This document shows, piece by piece, positions 27,842 through 37,573 of a DNA stretch of 64,000 bases; position 1 is the stretch's first letter, and every line of letters begins with the position of its first letter. The stretch spans positions 78,168 through 142,167 of the forward strand of contig NZ_FNAU01000005.1 in NCBI RefSeq assembly GCF_900102025.1. The letters run 5' to 3'. A program made the translations under genes and the position numbers. The notes under the pieces are model-generated. The model was not told the origin of the DNA. It did no database searches and saw nothing but the letters and a program-made list of their open reading frames with translations. This DNA comes from Actinobaculum suis. Its GTDB lineage: Bacteria; Actinomycetota; Actinomycetes; Actinomycetales; Actinomycetaceae.

Positions 27842-29212
27842 GTGGCAGAAGTAAAGGAATACGATGTAGTGATTCTCGGAGGCGGTAGCGCCGGATACGC
27901 TACAGCTCTCCGCTCAGCCCAGTTGGGCTTACATGTTGCGCTCGTCGAAGGAGACAAAGTAGGTGGCACCTGTCTCCATTACGGGTGCATCCCGACGAAG
28001 GCACTATTGCACGCCGCCGAAGTTGCCGACGAAACCCGCGAAGCGCAGCGCGTGGGTGTGCAAGCAAGCCTGACGGGTATCGATATGCCAGCCCTGCAGG
28101 ACTACAAGAACGGCATAATTGCCGGCATGTTCAAGGGCTTGCAGGGCCTGTTGAAGGGCCGCAAGGTCGATGTGATTAACGGCTGGGGCAAGGTCACGGC
28201 CCCGCACACGGTGATGGTTGATGGTACGGAGTATCGCGGGAAGAACCTGGTTCTTGCTTCTGGTTCTTACTCGAAGACGATCGGGCAGCAAATCACCAAG
28301 CGCGTTCTCACTTCCACCGAAGCGCTGAATTTGCAGGAAACGCCGAAATCGATCATCGTGCTCGGCGGCGGGGTGATCGGCGTGGAATTCTCCTCTGCTT
28401 TCCGTTCCTACGGTGCGGACGTACAGATCATTGAAGGCCTGCCCACTTTGGTGCACGCGGAAGATCCCGAAATCGGTAAGAACCTGGAACGCCAGTTCCG
28501 CAAGCGTGGTATCAAGTTCGCCACCAACACCATGTTCGACCACCTCGAAGAAACCGACCATTCGGTGAAGGTCTTCACCCAGGATGGGAAGGAATTCGAG
28601 GCCGAATACCTGCTCATTGCCATCGGCCGTGCCCCGCGCACGGAAGGCATGGGATATGAAGAAATCGGCGTGAATATGGATCGCGGTTTCGTTTTGACCG
28701 ATGAGCGCCTGCGTACCAATATCGACGGCGTCTATGCCGTTGGGGACATTGTGCCGGGTATCCAGTTGGCACACCGCGGATATTTGCAGGGCATGTTCGT
28801 GGCCGAAGAAATCGCTGGGCTCTCCCCGCGCGTTATTGACGAAACCCTGATTCCGCGGATTACCTTCTGCGAACCGGAAATCGCTTCGGTGGGGCTGAAC
28901 CAAGACAAGGCGGAAGCCAAGTACGGCAAGGAAAACATTGTTACGGCTTCCTTCAACCTGGCGGGGAACGGCAAGTCGCAGATCCTGGGCGCGCAGGGCT
29001 TCGTCAAGCTGGTGCGCGTGAAGGACGGTCCGATCGTCGGTTTCCACGCGATTGGCAAGCGCATGGGCGAACAGATTGGCGAAGGTCTGACGATGGTGGG
29101 TTGGCAAGCCTATCCGGAGGATTACGATGGCCTCATTCACCCGCATCCCACGCAGAACGAAGCGATTGGGGAAGTCCTTCTCAAGCTGGCTGGCAAGCCG
29201 CTTCACAATTAG
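27842..29212 (+). CDS. lpdA: Dihydrolipoyl dehydrogenase (E3)
   Basis: The flavoprotein that reoxidises dihydrolipoamide with NAD+, about 456 residues. The N-terminal FAD motif is DVVILGGGSAGYATALRSAQLG, and the redox disulfide is GGTCLHYGCIPTKALL, with two Cys five apart. The NAD motif is IIVLGGGVIGVEFSSAF. The second FAD contact is NIDGVYAVGDIV. The C-terminal HPHPTQNEAIGE holds the catalytic His-Glu pair. The GTG at 27842 lies 6 bp after AAGGAG; a TTG one codon earlier is less likely. The E2 gene starts 86 bp downstream on the same strand, so they probably form one unit. Confidence 0.95.
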   Translation: MAEVKEYDVVILGGGSAGYATALRSAQLGLHVALVEGDKVGGTCLHYGCIPTKALLHAAEVADETREAQRVGVQASLTGIDMPALQDYKNGIIAGMFKGLQGLLKGRKVDVINGWGKVTAPHTVMVDGTEYRGKNLVLASGSYSKTIGQQITKRVLTSTEALNLQETPKSIIVLGGGVIGVEFSSAFRSYGADVQIIEGLPTLVHAEDPEIGKNLERQFRKRGIKFATNTMFDHLEETDHSVKVFTQDGKEFEAEYLLIAIGRAPRTEGMGYEEIGVNMDRGFVLTDERLRTNIDGVYAVGDIVPGIQLAHRGYLQGMFVAEEIAGLSPRVIDETLIPRITFCEPEIASVGLNQDKAEAKYGKENIVTASFNLAGNGKSQILGAQGFVKLVRVKDGPIVGFHAIGKRMGEQIGEGLTMVGWQAYPEDYDGLIHPHPTQNEAIGEVLLKLAGKPLHN

Positions 29213-29298
29213 CAAGAATTACCGCAGTACCGCGTGAAAAACGTTCGTGCCGCAGATAACAAGCTTTTAGACGTAAGAAAACTGAACTGAGGGATTAC

Positions 29299-31008
29299 AT
29301 GTCTGAACCAATTAAGATGCCCGCGTTGGGAGAATCCGTTGATACCGGTACCGTCACCTCGTGGCTCAAGGAAGTGGGCGATACGGTTTCGCTCGATGAG
29401 CCTATCCTCGAGGTTTCGACGGACAAGGTTGATTCCGAAGTCCCCTCCCCCGCAGAAGGCGTACTAGAACAAATCTTGGTACAAGAAGATGAAGAAGTAG
29501 CGGTAGGTACCGTGCTCGGCTATATCGGTGATGGTTCCGGAATCGGTGGGGGCACGGCTGCGACCGCCACTCCGGCACCGGCAGCCGCCCCGGCTCCTGC
29601 AGCCCCCGCTGCTCCGGCTGCTCCGGCTGCTCCGGCCTCCTCGGCCACCCCGGCAAGTGCGGGTACCGGCGTCGCCGTGAAGATGCCCGCCCTGGGCGAA
29701 TCGGTAACCGAAGGTACCGTAACCTCCTGGTTGGTTGCCGAAGGTGAGGAAGTTTCCGAGGGTGATCCGCTCCTGGAGGTTTCCACCGATAAGGTCGATT
29801 CGGAAGTTCCGGCTCCGGCCAGCGGCGTACTCCAGTCCATTGCCGTGCAAGAAGACGAAACCGTAGCGGTAGGTACCGTGCTCGCCTACATTGGCGATGG
29901 CGCGGCCGCTGCCCCGGCTCCGGCCGCCCCGGCGGCACCGGCTGCTGCTCCTGCTGCCCCGGCTGCTTCTGCCCCGGCGGCATCTGCTGCTCCGGCCGCG
30001 GCCCCGGCAGCTCCGGCCACACCTGCGGTTGCTGCCGAACCCGATGCTTACATCACGCCGATCGTGCGCAAGCTCGCCCGGGAACTGCAGGTGGATCTAA
30101 CTACCGTGCAGGGCACCGGCGTGGGCGGCCGTATTCGCCGCCAGGATGTGGAAGAGGCCCACGCAGCCGCCGAAGCCGCCAAGGCCGCACAAGCTGCCCC
30201 GGCACCTGCCGCCACTGCGGCTGCTGCTCCGGCTCCGGCCGCAGCCCCGAAGGCTACGAAGGTGGTCAAGGGTGGCCCGGATGATCCGGAACTGCGCGGT
30301 ACCACGCAGAAGATGTCGCGCCTGCGCCGCACGATCGCGGACCGCATGGTCGGCTCGCTGCAAACTTCTGCCCAGCTCACCACGGTTATCAAGGTGGATG
30401 TGACCAACTTGGTGAAGGTGCGCCAGGCGCAAAAGAACGCTTTCCAAGAACGCGAGGGCACCAAGCTCACCTATCTGCCCTTCTTCGTGAAGGCCGCGGT
30501 AGATACGCTCAAGACTCACCCGACCCTCAACGCCCGGATTTCCGAAGACGGCAAGACCGTCGAATACTTCGACTACGAGAACATTGGCATCGCGGTTGAT
30601 ACCCCGAAGGGCCTGTACGTTCCCGTAATCAAGAACGCTGGAGATCTCAATGTGGCCGGCCTGGCCCGCGCTATTAATGTGGGCGCGGCGAAGGTACGCG
30701 AAGGGAGCGCCGGCGTAGATGATCTAACCGGCGGTACCTTCACCATCACCAACACCGGCGGCAACGGCGTCATGTTCGACACCCCGGTTATTAACCAACC
30801 GGAAGTTGCGATCCTCGGAATCGGTGGGATTATGCGCGAACCGGGCATCGTCAAGGCGGCTGATGGTAGCGAACTGATCGGCATCCGTAGCTACCTCTAC
30901 CCGGCGATCACCTACGATCACCGGCTCGTTGACGGCGCGGTAGCGGGCCGGTTCTTGAAGGACTTCAAGAACCTACTCGAAAACACTGATTTCAACGAAT
31001 GGCTGTAA
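29299..31008 (+). CDS. sucB: Dihydrolipoamide acyltransferase (E2) with two lipoyl domains
   Basis: The E2 core of a 2-oxoacid dehydrogenase complex, 569 residues. Two lipoyl domains (about 3-75 and 125-198) each carry EVSTDKVDSEVP with the lipoylated Lys. Ala/Pro linkers follow each. The peripheral E1/E3-binding domain is at about 250-285 (YITPIVRKLARELQVDLTTV then GRIRRQDV). The catalytic domain ends with the active-site YDHRLVDGAVAG. It is the actinobacterial DlaT/SucB type (Rv2215). With AceE at 53144 and Lpd next to it, it can serve pyruvate dehydrogenase; use in the 2-oxoglutarate complex is unresolved as no sucA is visible. RBS TGAGGG. Confidence 0.93.
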   Translation: MSEPIKMPALGESVDTGTVTSWLKEVGDTVSLDEPILEVSTDKVDSEVPSPAEGVLEQILVQEDEEVAVGTVLGYIGDGSGIGGGTAATATPAPAAAPAPAAPAAPAAPAAPASSATPASAGTGVAVKMPALGESVTEGTVTSWLVAEGEEVSEGDPLLEVSTDKVDSEVPAPASGVLQSIAVQEDETVAVGTVLAYIGDGAAAAPAPAAPAAPAAAPAAPAASAPAASAAPAAAPAAPATPAVAAEPDAYITPIVRKLARELQVDLTTVQGTGVGGRIRRQDVEEAHAAAEAAKAAQAAPAPAATAAAAPAPAAAPKATKVVKGGPDDPELRGTTQKMSRLRRTIADRMVGSLQTSAQLTTVIKVDVTNLVKVRQAQKNAFQEREGTKLTYLPFFVKAAVDTLKTHPTLNARISEDGKTVEYFDYENIGIAVDTPKGLYVPVIKNAGDLNVAGLARAINVGAAKVREGSAGVDDLTGGTFTITNTGGNGVMFDTPVINQPEVAILGIGGIMREPGIVKAADGSELIGIRSYLYPAITYDHRLVDGAVAGRFLKDFKNLLENTDFNEWL

Positions 31009-31044
31009 AGCTCTAACCAAACCGGGGCTGTACAACCCTAAACA

Positions 31045-31115
31045 AGCGGGCCGGGATGCAACCGGAAACTGGGTGGCAAACTCAAATTTCCGAGCATCCC
31101 GGCCCCGCTTTATGC
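31045..31115 (+). terminator. Terminator of lpdA-sucB
   Basis: Arms AGCGGGCCGGGATGC and GCATCCCGGCCCCGCT pair with one mismatch/bulge around a 34-nt loop, followed by TTTATG. It starts 37 bp past the sucB stop. Confidence 0.75.
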
Positions 31116-31279
31116 TTCCGTTGGTTTCCGTGTATCGCTTGCTTTCTCAGCGGGGTTGTTTTCCAAGTACGGTTTTTTCTCAACGCCGGTTGTTTTCCGA
31201 GTGTCGCGTTATGCGCCAATTATGCACGCCGCCCAAATAGGCCATGATTCATTTCTCTACCTCTAGTTTTATGCAGGTT

Positions 31280-31314
31280 TTGGAAGGGCGAAAAGCCCGT
31301 TCTATACTTTTTCT
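31280..31314 (+). promoter_or_regulatory. Likely leaderless promoter of the lipoprotein gene
   Basis: A -10-like TATACT at 31303-31308 ends six bases before the ATG at 31315. A -35-like TTGGAA lies at 31280-31285 with 17-bp spacing. No ribosome site precedes the ATG. Transcription would then start at or beside the start codon. Confidence 0.55.
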
Positions 31315-31887
31315 ATGAATAAAATTCACGCGGCGGCCGCTCTTCTTGCTGCCTTTTCTTTTGCACTCACCGCTTGTTCTGGTTCGGGTTCGACCCAAAA
31401 CTCGACCGGAAATGCTTCCGCAAGTTCTGCAGCTACGCAGGCTTCCGGTTCAACGCAGGGGGCTTCCCAGACGGAACGCAAGGCCGTCACTGATCCGGAA
31501 AAGGACCAGCCGGTTTCTTGCATGACGGGCGGCACGGCAGAAAAAACCGAATTTGCAAACCTGCAGGAAGCCTGGCAGAAAGGCGCTGCGGATCGTTTTG
31601 CTTGCGCGCCGGTTTATAACGGTGTGCAGTGGAAGAGTAGCGGCCGAAACTCGCAAGAAGAAGCCGCACTCAAAGCCGCCAGCGATGCTGGTTCGGCCGC
31701 TTCCCTCGGCGATCTTTACACCACTTGCGCTTCCCCGGCCTTCGGAATCGATTCGCTTTCTGCCACACCTTCTGCTAATGCCATTGGCACTTTGCAAGGT
31801 GCGGTAACCCTGTGCCCAAATCATCCGGACGCCCAGAAAGCCAAGGATTTCATCGCGCAACACCCAGCTCAGCCGGCTAGCAAGTAA
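31315..31887 (+). CDS. Lipoprotein of unknown function
   Basis: A 190-residue secreted lipoprotein. The signal peptide MNKIHAAAALLAAFSFALTAC ends in the lipobox ALTAC. A Ser/Thr/Gln-rich tether (about 22-55) precedes a globular part with four Cys, in SCMTG, FACAPV, TTCASP and TLCPNHP, which could form two disulfides outside the cell. No family is recognised. It seems to be expressed from its own leaderless promoter. The stretch after the stop carries a 25-bp duplication. Confidence 0.75.
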   Translation: MNKIHAAAALLAAFSFALTACSGSGSTQNSTGNASASSAATQASGSTQGASQTERKAVTDPEKDQPVSCMTGGTAEKTEFANLQEAWQKGAADRFACAPVYNGVQWKSSGRNSQEEAALKAASDAGSAASLGDLYTTCASPAFGIDSLSATPSANAIGTLQGAVTLCPNHPDAQKAKDFIAQHPAQPASK

Positions 31888-31945
31888 ACCGGCCCAGCCG
31901 GCCGCCAAGCCAGCCCCAGTCAGCCCCAGCGCCCCGTAAAGCTAG

Positions 31946-31995
31946 AGGGCACTACCGGCGGCTAAACAAAAGGGCACTACCGGCGGCAAAACAAA
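31946..31995. repeat. 25-bp tandem duplication
   Basis: AGGGCACTACCGGCGGCTAA plus ACAAA at 31946-31970 is repeated at 31971-31995 with one change. It lies in the 161-bp gap between the convergent lipoprotein and the membrane-anchored protein gene. Confidence 0.9.
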
Positions 31996-32048
31996 CCAGC
32001 CCCGCCAGCCGGCCACTAAACAAAATGCGTAGCTATACAACTGTCGTT

Positions 32049-32774
32049 TTAGTGGCGCGCGGTCTCGGGGCAGGGCAAAACTTCGGAAATCCGCCAGGGT
32101 TGGCTTTCTACCACCCAGCGTGCGCAGCGTTCCGGTCCGGCTGGCACGCGCTCACCGCTGGTAAAGACAAGTTCTTCTTGCACCGTCAGCACTTCTAGCA
32201 CTTGTAGCTCAGATTCGGCGGTCCAGTGCGCGGACACCATGCGCGTGTGTATCTGGGAGACAGGATTGGCGGCCACAAAGTCCGCGAGCGCGGCATCTTC
32301 TGCGGCAGCTGGTGAGGCGGGAACCGTCAGGGCCTGCAACTGGGCCCTGTCTCCGGCCATGATTGCCGCATCGCGTTGCGCGAGCAAACCACGGGCAATG
32401 CTTTCTGCCTCCGGCTGGTTTCTACGGATACCAGCCGGAGGGTTTTCTTTTTCGGAGCGCGATGCTGTTTGGGGAGTCTGCGTTGTTCCGGGGGTGTTCG
32501 CTGCCGGGGCCGTTTGCGCTGCTGCGGGGTCTGGTTCCGTTGCTGGCTCCGCGCCGGCTTCCGACGCCGCCGCACTCGCGGGTTGCGGGGCTAGGTTTGC
32601 TGCTTCGTTCCCGGTTTTTGGTGTTTTCTTCCCGGATTTGTGCGGGGAGATCCGCAAAGTTACTTCGCCGGGTGTGTTTTCCGGCTGGCTTACGGCGCTC
32701 TCCCCCGCAGACCACAATACGAGCGAAAATCCGGCCACAATTCCGATTCCCAGAGCCACAAAACCTTCACGCAT
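32049..32774 (-). CDS. Membrane-anchored protein with linker and C-terminal globular domain
   Basis: A 241-residue protein. One N-terminal membrane helix (FVALGIGIVAGFSLVLW, about 5-21) anchors it, with the rest outside. Residues about 45-120 form an Ala/Pro/Thr/Gln linker. The C-terminal part (about 122-241) has ARGLLAQRDAAIMAGDRAQLQALTVPASPAAAED and a final strand-rich segment with two Cys (ERCARWVV and VLPCPE). This resembles an NTF2-like cone fold found at the end of actinobacterial regulators, but that is a weak guess. It is 117 bp downstream of the lyase gene on the same strand. Confidence 0.65.
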   Translation of the reverse strand: MREGFVALGIGIVAGFSLVLWSAGESAVSQPENTPGEVTLRISPHKSGKKTPKTGNEAANLAPQPASAAASEAGAEPATEPDPAAAQTAPAANTPGTTQTPQTASRSEKENPPAGIRRNQPEAESIARGLLAQRDAAIMAGDRAQLQALTVPASPAAAEDAALADFVAANPVSQIHTRMVSAHWTAESELQVLEVLTVQEELVFTSGERVPAGPERCARWVVESQPWRISEVLPCPETARH

Positions 32775-32891
32775 ACGGCTAGCAAAGCAGACTGCAAGGC
32801 CCGGCTAGCAGTTATCCACTTTTGCCGTTGCGGACTTATCCACAGGCGGCGATTAGCCCGGGTTGTTCTGCTCGCCCCGGTATTGCGAGTA

Positions 32892-34334
32892 TTACAGGGA
32901 ATCGCCGAAATCTTCCCGGAATTTTGCGAGCAGCTGTGCCGGCCAATCCGATACGGGCCGCATCCGGCCGTAGAAGAAGCGCAAGATTTCCGGTTCTTCT
33001 TCCCACTCGAGGCCACCAATCAGCTGGCGGTTGTCGTAGAGCCAGGTCACGCGGTCAATAAGGTAGTTGACCTGCGAGAGGGTGAAGACCCGGCGTGGTA
33101 ATGCCAAGCGCACTAGTTCCATATTGGCAAGTGGTTCTACTCCGGCGGCGTCGCGCTCTTCAGACATGGTGCCGCGTTCCATGCCCCGCACTCCGGAGGC
33201 AAGGTAGAGGGCGGCGTTGAGGGCACCGGCCGGGTAGTTTCGTTGGTCAATGTGGTCCACGAATTCCATGGCGTTGAGGTGGGCACCCAGGCCGCCGGCG
33301 GGTTTTACCACTGGAACACCGCGTTTATCGAGCTCATCTACGGTATAGGCGATGAACCGCGGGCCGTGGGAGATCATGTCATAATCCATGGTTTCTTCCA
33401 GCCCCACCGTGATCGCTTCCATCTCGCGTACTGACATGCCGCCATACGTTAGGAAACCTTCGAACATCGGTACTAGCCCGCGCATCTGCTTATAGGTAGC
33501 TTCATCGCGAATGAGGATGCCGCCACCGCGCCCGAAGCCGAGCTTACGGGCAGAGAAGTAGAAAATATCGCAAGCCGCCGCGATTGCCAGCGCGATCTCC
33601 CGAACAGACATGTTTGCGGCCTGTGGTTCGCGTTCCTTGATGAAGTACAGGTTGTCTTGCAGGAGTGAGGCGTCGAGTACTAACGGCACTCCAAATTCGC
33701 GGCATAGCGCGCTTACTTCGCGCAGGTTTGCCAGCGAGAACGGTTGGCCGCCGATCAGGTTTGTGCCCGCTTCCATTCTTACCGCCGGAACCGAGGCCGG
33801 AGAGGCTAGCAACTCTCGCAGTTGGGAGGTATCCATATTGCCTTTGAACGGGTGATCGACGTTTACGTCAATACCTTCCGGATATAGGTATTCCGCTACC
33901 TGGCCTCCATTGGCCACGATATGTGCCTTCGTGGTGGTGAAGTGGTAGTTCATGGGGACGATATCGCCTTCTTTTACCAGGGTGGAGAAAATGATGTTCT
34001 CGCAGGCACGGCCCTGGTGGGCGGGCAGGAAATAGTCCATCCCAAATAGTTCTTTGGCCTTGGCTTCCAACCGGTAGTACGTGGCCGAACCGGCATATGC
34101 ATCGTCCGCATTGAGCATCGCGGCCTGCTGTTCTTGGCTCATCGCGTTGACGCCCGAATCGGTGAGCATATCCAAGAACACGTCTTTATTTTGAAGCAGG
34201 AAGGTGTTGAAACCGGCCTCTTGGATCGCGGTGAGGCGTTCTTCTATCGGCAGTAGGCGCAGTTTTTGGATAATTCGTACCTTGTGCATTTCCAATGGAA
34301 AATGCTGATCGCCGTAGAACTTCACGTTAGCCAT
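32892..34334 (-). CDS. Tyrosine phenol-lyase / tryptophanase family PLP enzyme
   Basis: A fold-type I PLP beta-elimination lyase of 480 residues. The Schiff-base Lys is probably Lys264 in FSARKLG, matching S-x-K-K of the family. Other matches are DDAYAGS with Tyr80, AHQGRACEN with Arg109, and Asp221 for the pyridine nitrogen. FTTT at 132-135, GMERG at 384-388 and RFF at 452-454 match tyrosine phenol-lyase; tryptophanase has Asp and His at two of these sites. Yet the Arg after DA(T/S) in both families (Arg217 in the phenol-lyase) is Leu224 here. It would release pyruvate, ammonia and a leaving group, but the substrate is open. RBS AAGGAG is strong. Confidence 0.82.
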   Translation of the reverse strand: MANVKFYGDQHFPLEMHKVRIIQKLRLLPIEERLTAIQEAGFNTFLLQNKDVFLDMLTDSGVNAMSQEQQAAMLNADDAYAGSATYYRLEAKAKELFGMDYFLPAHQGRACENIIFSTLVKEGDIVPMNYHFTTTKAHIVANGGQVAEYLYPEGIDVNVDHPFKGNMDTSQLRELLASPASVPAVRMEAGTNLIGGQPFSLANLREVSALCREFGVPLVLDASLLQDNLYFIKEREPQAANMSVREIALAIAAACDIFYFSARKLGFGRGGGILIRDEATYKQMRGLVPMFEGFLTYGGMSVREMEAITVGLEETMDYDMISHGPRFIAYTVDELDKRGVPVVKPAGGLGAHLNAMEFVDHIDQRNYPAGALNAALYLASGVRGMERGTMSEERDAAGVEPLANMELVRLALPRRVFTLSQVNYLIDRVTWLYDNRQLIGGLEWEEEPEILRFFYGRMRPVSDWPAQLLAKFREDFGDSL

Positions 34335-34576
34335 AAGAAAACTCCTTGCCTAAACGTCAATCGTTTTATTATCGAGCCCACCTTAGCGAATACGCATACA
34401 TATTAACGCTGGCGTCCAATTCTATTGTTTGCTCCGGCAACTTTTTTCGCGCCTGTTACACCTTTAGTTACTAAAGCACGTGAACATGCTGCTCCGATAC
34501 TTCGACTAAGGTGGCAAGCGGAGAAGCTGGAGATACACTAGAATTTTGCCGACATATCGAAGACGGAAGGGGCCTC

Positions 34577-35278
34577 ATGGCAAGGAAGACATCAAAGGAT
34601 AAACCGCAAAAGCGCAGGTTCTTTAGCACGTTGCGCGATGCCTACAAGGTAGCGCGCCGTACCTACAAATATTTGGGGTGGGTGCTGGCAGCAAGCGCGA
34701 TTGTGGGCCTGGCCATCGGTATTGTTCTCGCTTTCGTCACCAAGTCGTGGATCGCTTGGATCTTGATCGGCATTATGTTGGCTTTGCTTTTGCCAATGCT
34801 GATCTTGACGCGGGCCGTGCGCAATGCCAGCTACCAGCAGATCGAAGGAATGCCGGGGGCTTCTTCCGCGGTGATTGATTCCTTGCGGGGCCGCTGGGTC
34901 AAAACTGAAGAGCCCGTGCGGGTGAATGCCCGCACCCAAGATTTCGTCTTCCGGTTGGTGGGCCGGCCGGGCGTGGTGCTCGTAGCGGAAGGTCCGATTA
35001 ATCGGGCCCGGCGTCTGGTGGAAAATGAGCGGCGGGCCTTGCGCCGCGTGGCACCAAATGCGCCGGTAGAAGTGATTTATGTGGGCAATGGTGAAGGCCA
35101 AGTGCCACTACCGAAGCTAGAAAGAAAGATCCGCCGCCTCAAGAAGAAGATTTCGAATGAGGAAGTTTCGGCGCTCGCGCAGCGTCTTGAAGCCCTCAAG
35201 CATGATCCGCTAGGCATTCCGAAGGGTATTGACCCGTTCAACCAGCGTATTTCGCGGCGTGCTTTGCGCGGTAACTAG
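34577..35278 (+). CDS. DUF4191 membrane protein (Rv2219-like)
   Basis: A 233-residue protein of the DUF4191 family. The basic N-terminus MARKTSKDKPQKRRFFSTLR is followed by two membrane helices at about 33-55 and 58-80. A cytoplasmic domain then has RNASYQQIEGMPGASSAV, TQDFVFRLVGRPGVVLVAEGP and YVGNGEGQVPLPKLERKIRRLKKKIS. The ATG at 34577 is preceded by GGAAGGGG; a frame 22 residues longer lacks a signal. Placement next to glnA matches Rv2219-Rv2220. No function is known for the family that I can state. Confidence 0.86.
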   Translation: MARKTSKDKPQKRRFFSTLRDAYKVARRTYKYLGWVLAASAIVGLAIGIVLAFVTKSWIAWILIGIMLALLLPMLILTRAVRNASYQQIEGMPGASSAVIDSLRGRWVKTEEPVRVNARTQDFVFRLVGRPGVVLVAEGPINRARRLVENERRALRRVAPNAPVEVIYVGNGEGQVPLPKLERKIRRLKKKISNEEVSALAQRLEALKHDPLGIPKGIDPFNQRISRRALRGN

Positions 35279-35510
35279 GCCCTGCCGGTAGCCGCGGTAG
35301 CTTTCGTTCCTAGCGTTCCAAAGCCCCGAACATCGCTGTTACTGTTTGCCCGGTTTGCGAATCTCAACTCGCGGACCGGTCAAATTGTTCTTTATCGCAC
35401 ATGTGCGTTAGCACAGTTTTTGGTTTGAACGCCGCTGGGGGTTTATACGATACCTACGTTGAATGCGTACGCGGCCAGAAAAGAACCGCGCCAGGAGTGA
35501 AGGAGGACAC

Positions 35511-36941
35511 GTGTTCGCTAGTATTGCGGAAGCAAGTGACTACATTCAGAACAAAGAAAATGGAGTGAAATTCCTCGACGTCCGGTTCTGTGACCTTCCC
35601 GGTGTGATGCAGCACTTCACGATCCCCGCCCACCAGGCTACGGCCAAGAACCTCACCGAAGGTCTCATGTTCGATGGTTCTTCGATCCGCGGCTTCACGC
35701 GCATTCACGAATCAGATATGAAGCTGGTACCCGATCCGGCCACGGCCTATATTGACCCGTTCCGCCCGGACCGTACCCTGGTGATGAATTTCGACGTCGT
35801 CGACCCTTTTACCGGGGAAAACTTTGAACGTGACCCCCGCTCTGTTGCCGCGCGCGCCGAAGCCTATTTGCTTTCCACCGGAATTGCCGATACCGCCTAT
35901 TTCGCCGCCGAAGCCGAGTTCTACATGTTCGATTCGGTACGTTACGAAAACACGGTGAATAAGGCCTATTTTGAGGTCGACGGCGAAGAAGGTTTCTGGA
36001 CTTCTGGGCGCGATACCGAGGGTGGCAATCAGGGCTACCATATTCCACTCAAGGGTGGCTACTTCCCCGTCGCGCCGCAAGATCAACACGAATCCGTGCG
36101 GGATCAGATGTGTAAGTATTTGGAGCAAGTGGGCTTGGAAGTGGAACGCGCCCACCACGAAGTTGGCACCGGCGGGCAACACGAAATCAACTACCGGTTC
36201 AATAGTTTGCGGGCCGCGGCCGATGACCTCATGAAATTCAAGTACGTGATTCGGCGTACCGCCCAGCAAGCCGGAAAAACCGTGACTTTCATGCCCAAGC
36301 CGCTGTACGGCGATAACGGTTCGGGAATGCATTGCCACATGTCTTTATGGCAGGATGGCGAACCGCTTTTCTACGATGAACGCGGCTATGGCGGGCTTTC
36401 TGATCTAGCTCGTTGGTATATTGGCGGCTTGTTGGCGCACGGCAAATCCTTGGCGGCAATCACGAACCCTTCCGTCAATTCTTATCATCGGCTCGTGCCG
36501 GGCTTCGAAGCACCGATCAACCTGGTGTATTCGGCACGCAACCGCTCCGCATGTATTCGTATCCCCGTTACCGGTAGCTCGCCGGCGGCAAAGCGCGTGG
36601 AATTCCGCGTACCCGATCCGATGGCTAACCCGTATTTGGCTTTCTCGGCGCAGCTCATGGCAGGGCTGGATGGAATCCGTAACCGGATCGAACCACCCGA
36701 ACCGATTGACAAAGACATTTACGAATTGCCGCCGGAAGAATATAAGGACATTGAGCAGATTCCGGCGTCTTTGGACCGCGCGCTCTTCGAACTCGAACGC
36801 GACCATGAATACTTGCTCGAAGGCGGCGTATTCACCGAGAACCTCGTGCGCACGTGGATCGATCTAAAAATGGAAAACGAAGTGACACCACTGCGGTCCC
36901 GGCCCCACCCTTACGAATACGAGCTGTATTACACCATGTAA
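35511..36941 (+). CDS. glnA: Glutamine synthetase, type I, adenylylation-regulated
   Basis: It makes glutamine from glutamate, ammonia and ATP as a dodecamer; 476 residues from the GTG at 35511, which follows AAGGAGGA. The signatures are [18 protein letters not shown], the ATP-site [18 protein letters not shown] and [17 protein letters not shown]. The adenylylation site is present at [11 protein letters not shown], with the Tyr GlnE would modify, so it is the GSI-beta type. Actinobacterial counterparts are glnA1 (Rv2220). It is monocistronic with a strong terminator. A longer frame from 35463 includes untranslated leader. Confidence 0.95.
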   Translation: MFASIAEASDYIQNKENGVKFLDVRFCDLPGVMQHFTIPAHQATAKNLTEGLMFDGSSIRGFTRIHESDMKLVPDPATAYIDPFRPDRTLVMNFDVVDPFTGENFERDPRSVAARAEAYLLSTGIADTAYFAAEAEFYMFDSVRYENTVNKAYFEVDGEEGFWTSGRDTEGGNQGYHIPLKGGYFPVAPQDQHESVRDQMCKYLEQVGLEVERAHHEVGTGGQHEINYRFNSLRAAADDLMKFKYVIRRTAQQAGKTVTFMPKPLYGDNGSGMHCHMSLWQDGEPLFYDERGYGGLSDLARWYIGGLLAHGKSLAAITNPSVNSYHRLVPGFEAPINLVYSARNRSACIRIPVTGSSPAAKRVEFRVPDPMANPYLAFSAQLMAGLDGIRNRIEPPEPIDKDIYELPPEEYKDIEQIPASLDRALFELERDHEYLLEGGVFTENLVRTWIDLKMENEVTPLRSRPHPYEYELYYTM

Positions 36942-37070
36942 GAAGCTAGCTAGTGCCGGCCTGCCGGTTTCTTCGAAAGCGAGACGTTTCCTCCGAAAGC
37001 GAGGCGTTTGAGACGTTCGGAAAGCTACGGTCGGTGAACGGCCAGCTAAAGGCAGGTTGCGGAAATTATG

Positions 37071-37126
37071 CAAATGCTCTGAGCTCCGGGAGTTTATCTC
37101 CGCTGGCGCTCAGAGCATTTGTTTTG
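37071..37126 (+). terminator. Rho-independent terminator of glnA
   Basis: A perfect 14-bp stem CAAATGCTCTGAGC / GCTCAGAGCATTTG followed by TTTTGCC, 130 bp past the stop. In between, a 22-bp segment (CTTCGAAAGCGAGACGTTT-like) occurs twice at about 36972-37012. Confidence 0.88.
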
Positions 37127-37279
37127 CCTTGCTGCTATGCACGTAGGCATAACTTTCTATTTTTCCACTTCTCGTGTCGATATTTCTCCTCCCTCCTCCT
37201 CAGGTACTGCAACTTTTACGGCCACTACGTGGGTGCACTCACTATCCGCGTTCCATCCACGTCGCTTCTAGGCTGATTC

Positions 37280-37573
37280 TTAGTGGATGAAAACGAGCCA
37301 TATGGCAAGCAAGAGTATAATCGCCGAACCTGCCGAAAAAACGAGAGCCGTACGCTTCCGCCGGGTTACCTCCGCGGTATCTGCAGCGGCCATCTGCTGC
37401 TGGAATTTCGGCATACCCCACACAATATAAGCGTTGAAAACTACCGATACGAGGAATATCGGCCAGGTGGATTCTGCAGCTTCCATAAGACCCATTCCTT
37501 TGATCGCGGTCAACGCCCAGAGCACTACCAATGTGACAATGGACAGCAGGGAGAATGTCCCGAACCGTTTCAT
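37280..37573 (-). CDS. Small three-helix membrane protein of unknown function
   Basis: A 97-residue protein with three likely membrane helices: about 5-25, 36-55 and 76-95. The loop between the last two (PKFQQQMAAADTAEVTRRKRT) is charged and probably cytoplasmic. An AAGGAGGGG ribosome site precedes the ATG at 37573, strong evidence that it is a real gene. No family is recognised. It is convergent with glnA. Confidence 0.72.
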   Translation of the reverse strand: MKRFGTFSLLSIVTLVVLWALTAIKGMGLMEAAESTWPIFLVSVVFNAYIVWGMPKFQQQMAAADTAEVTRRKRTALVFSAGSAIILLLAIWLVFIH

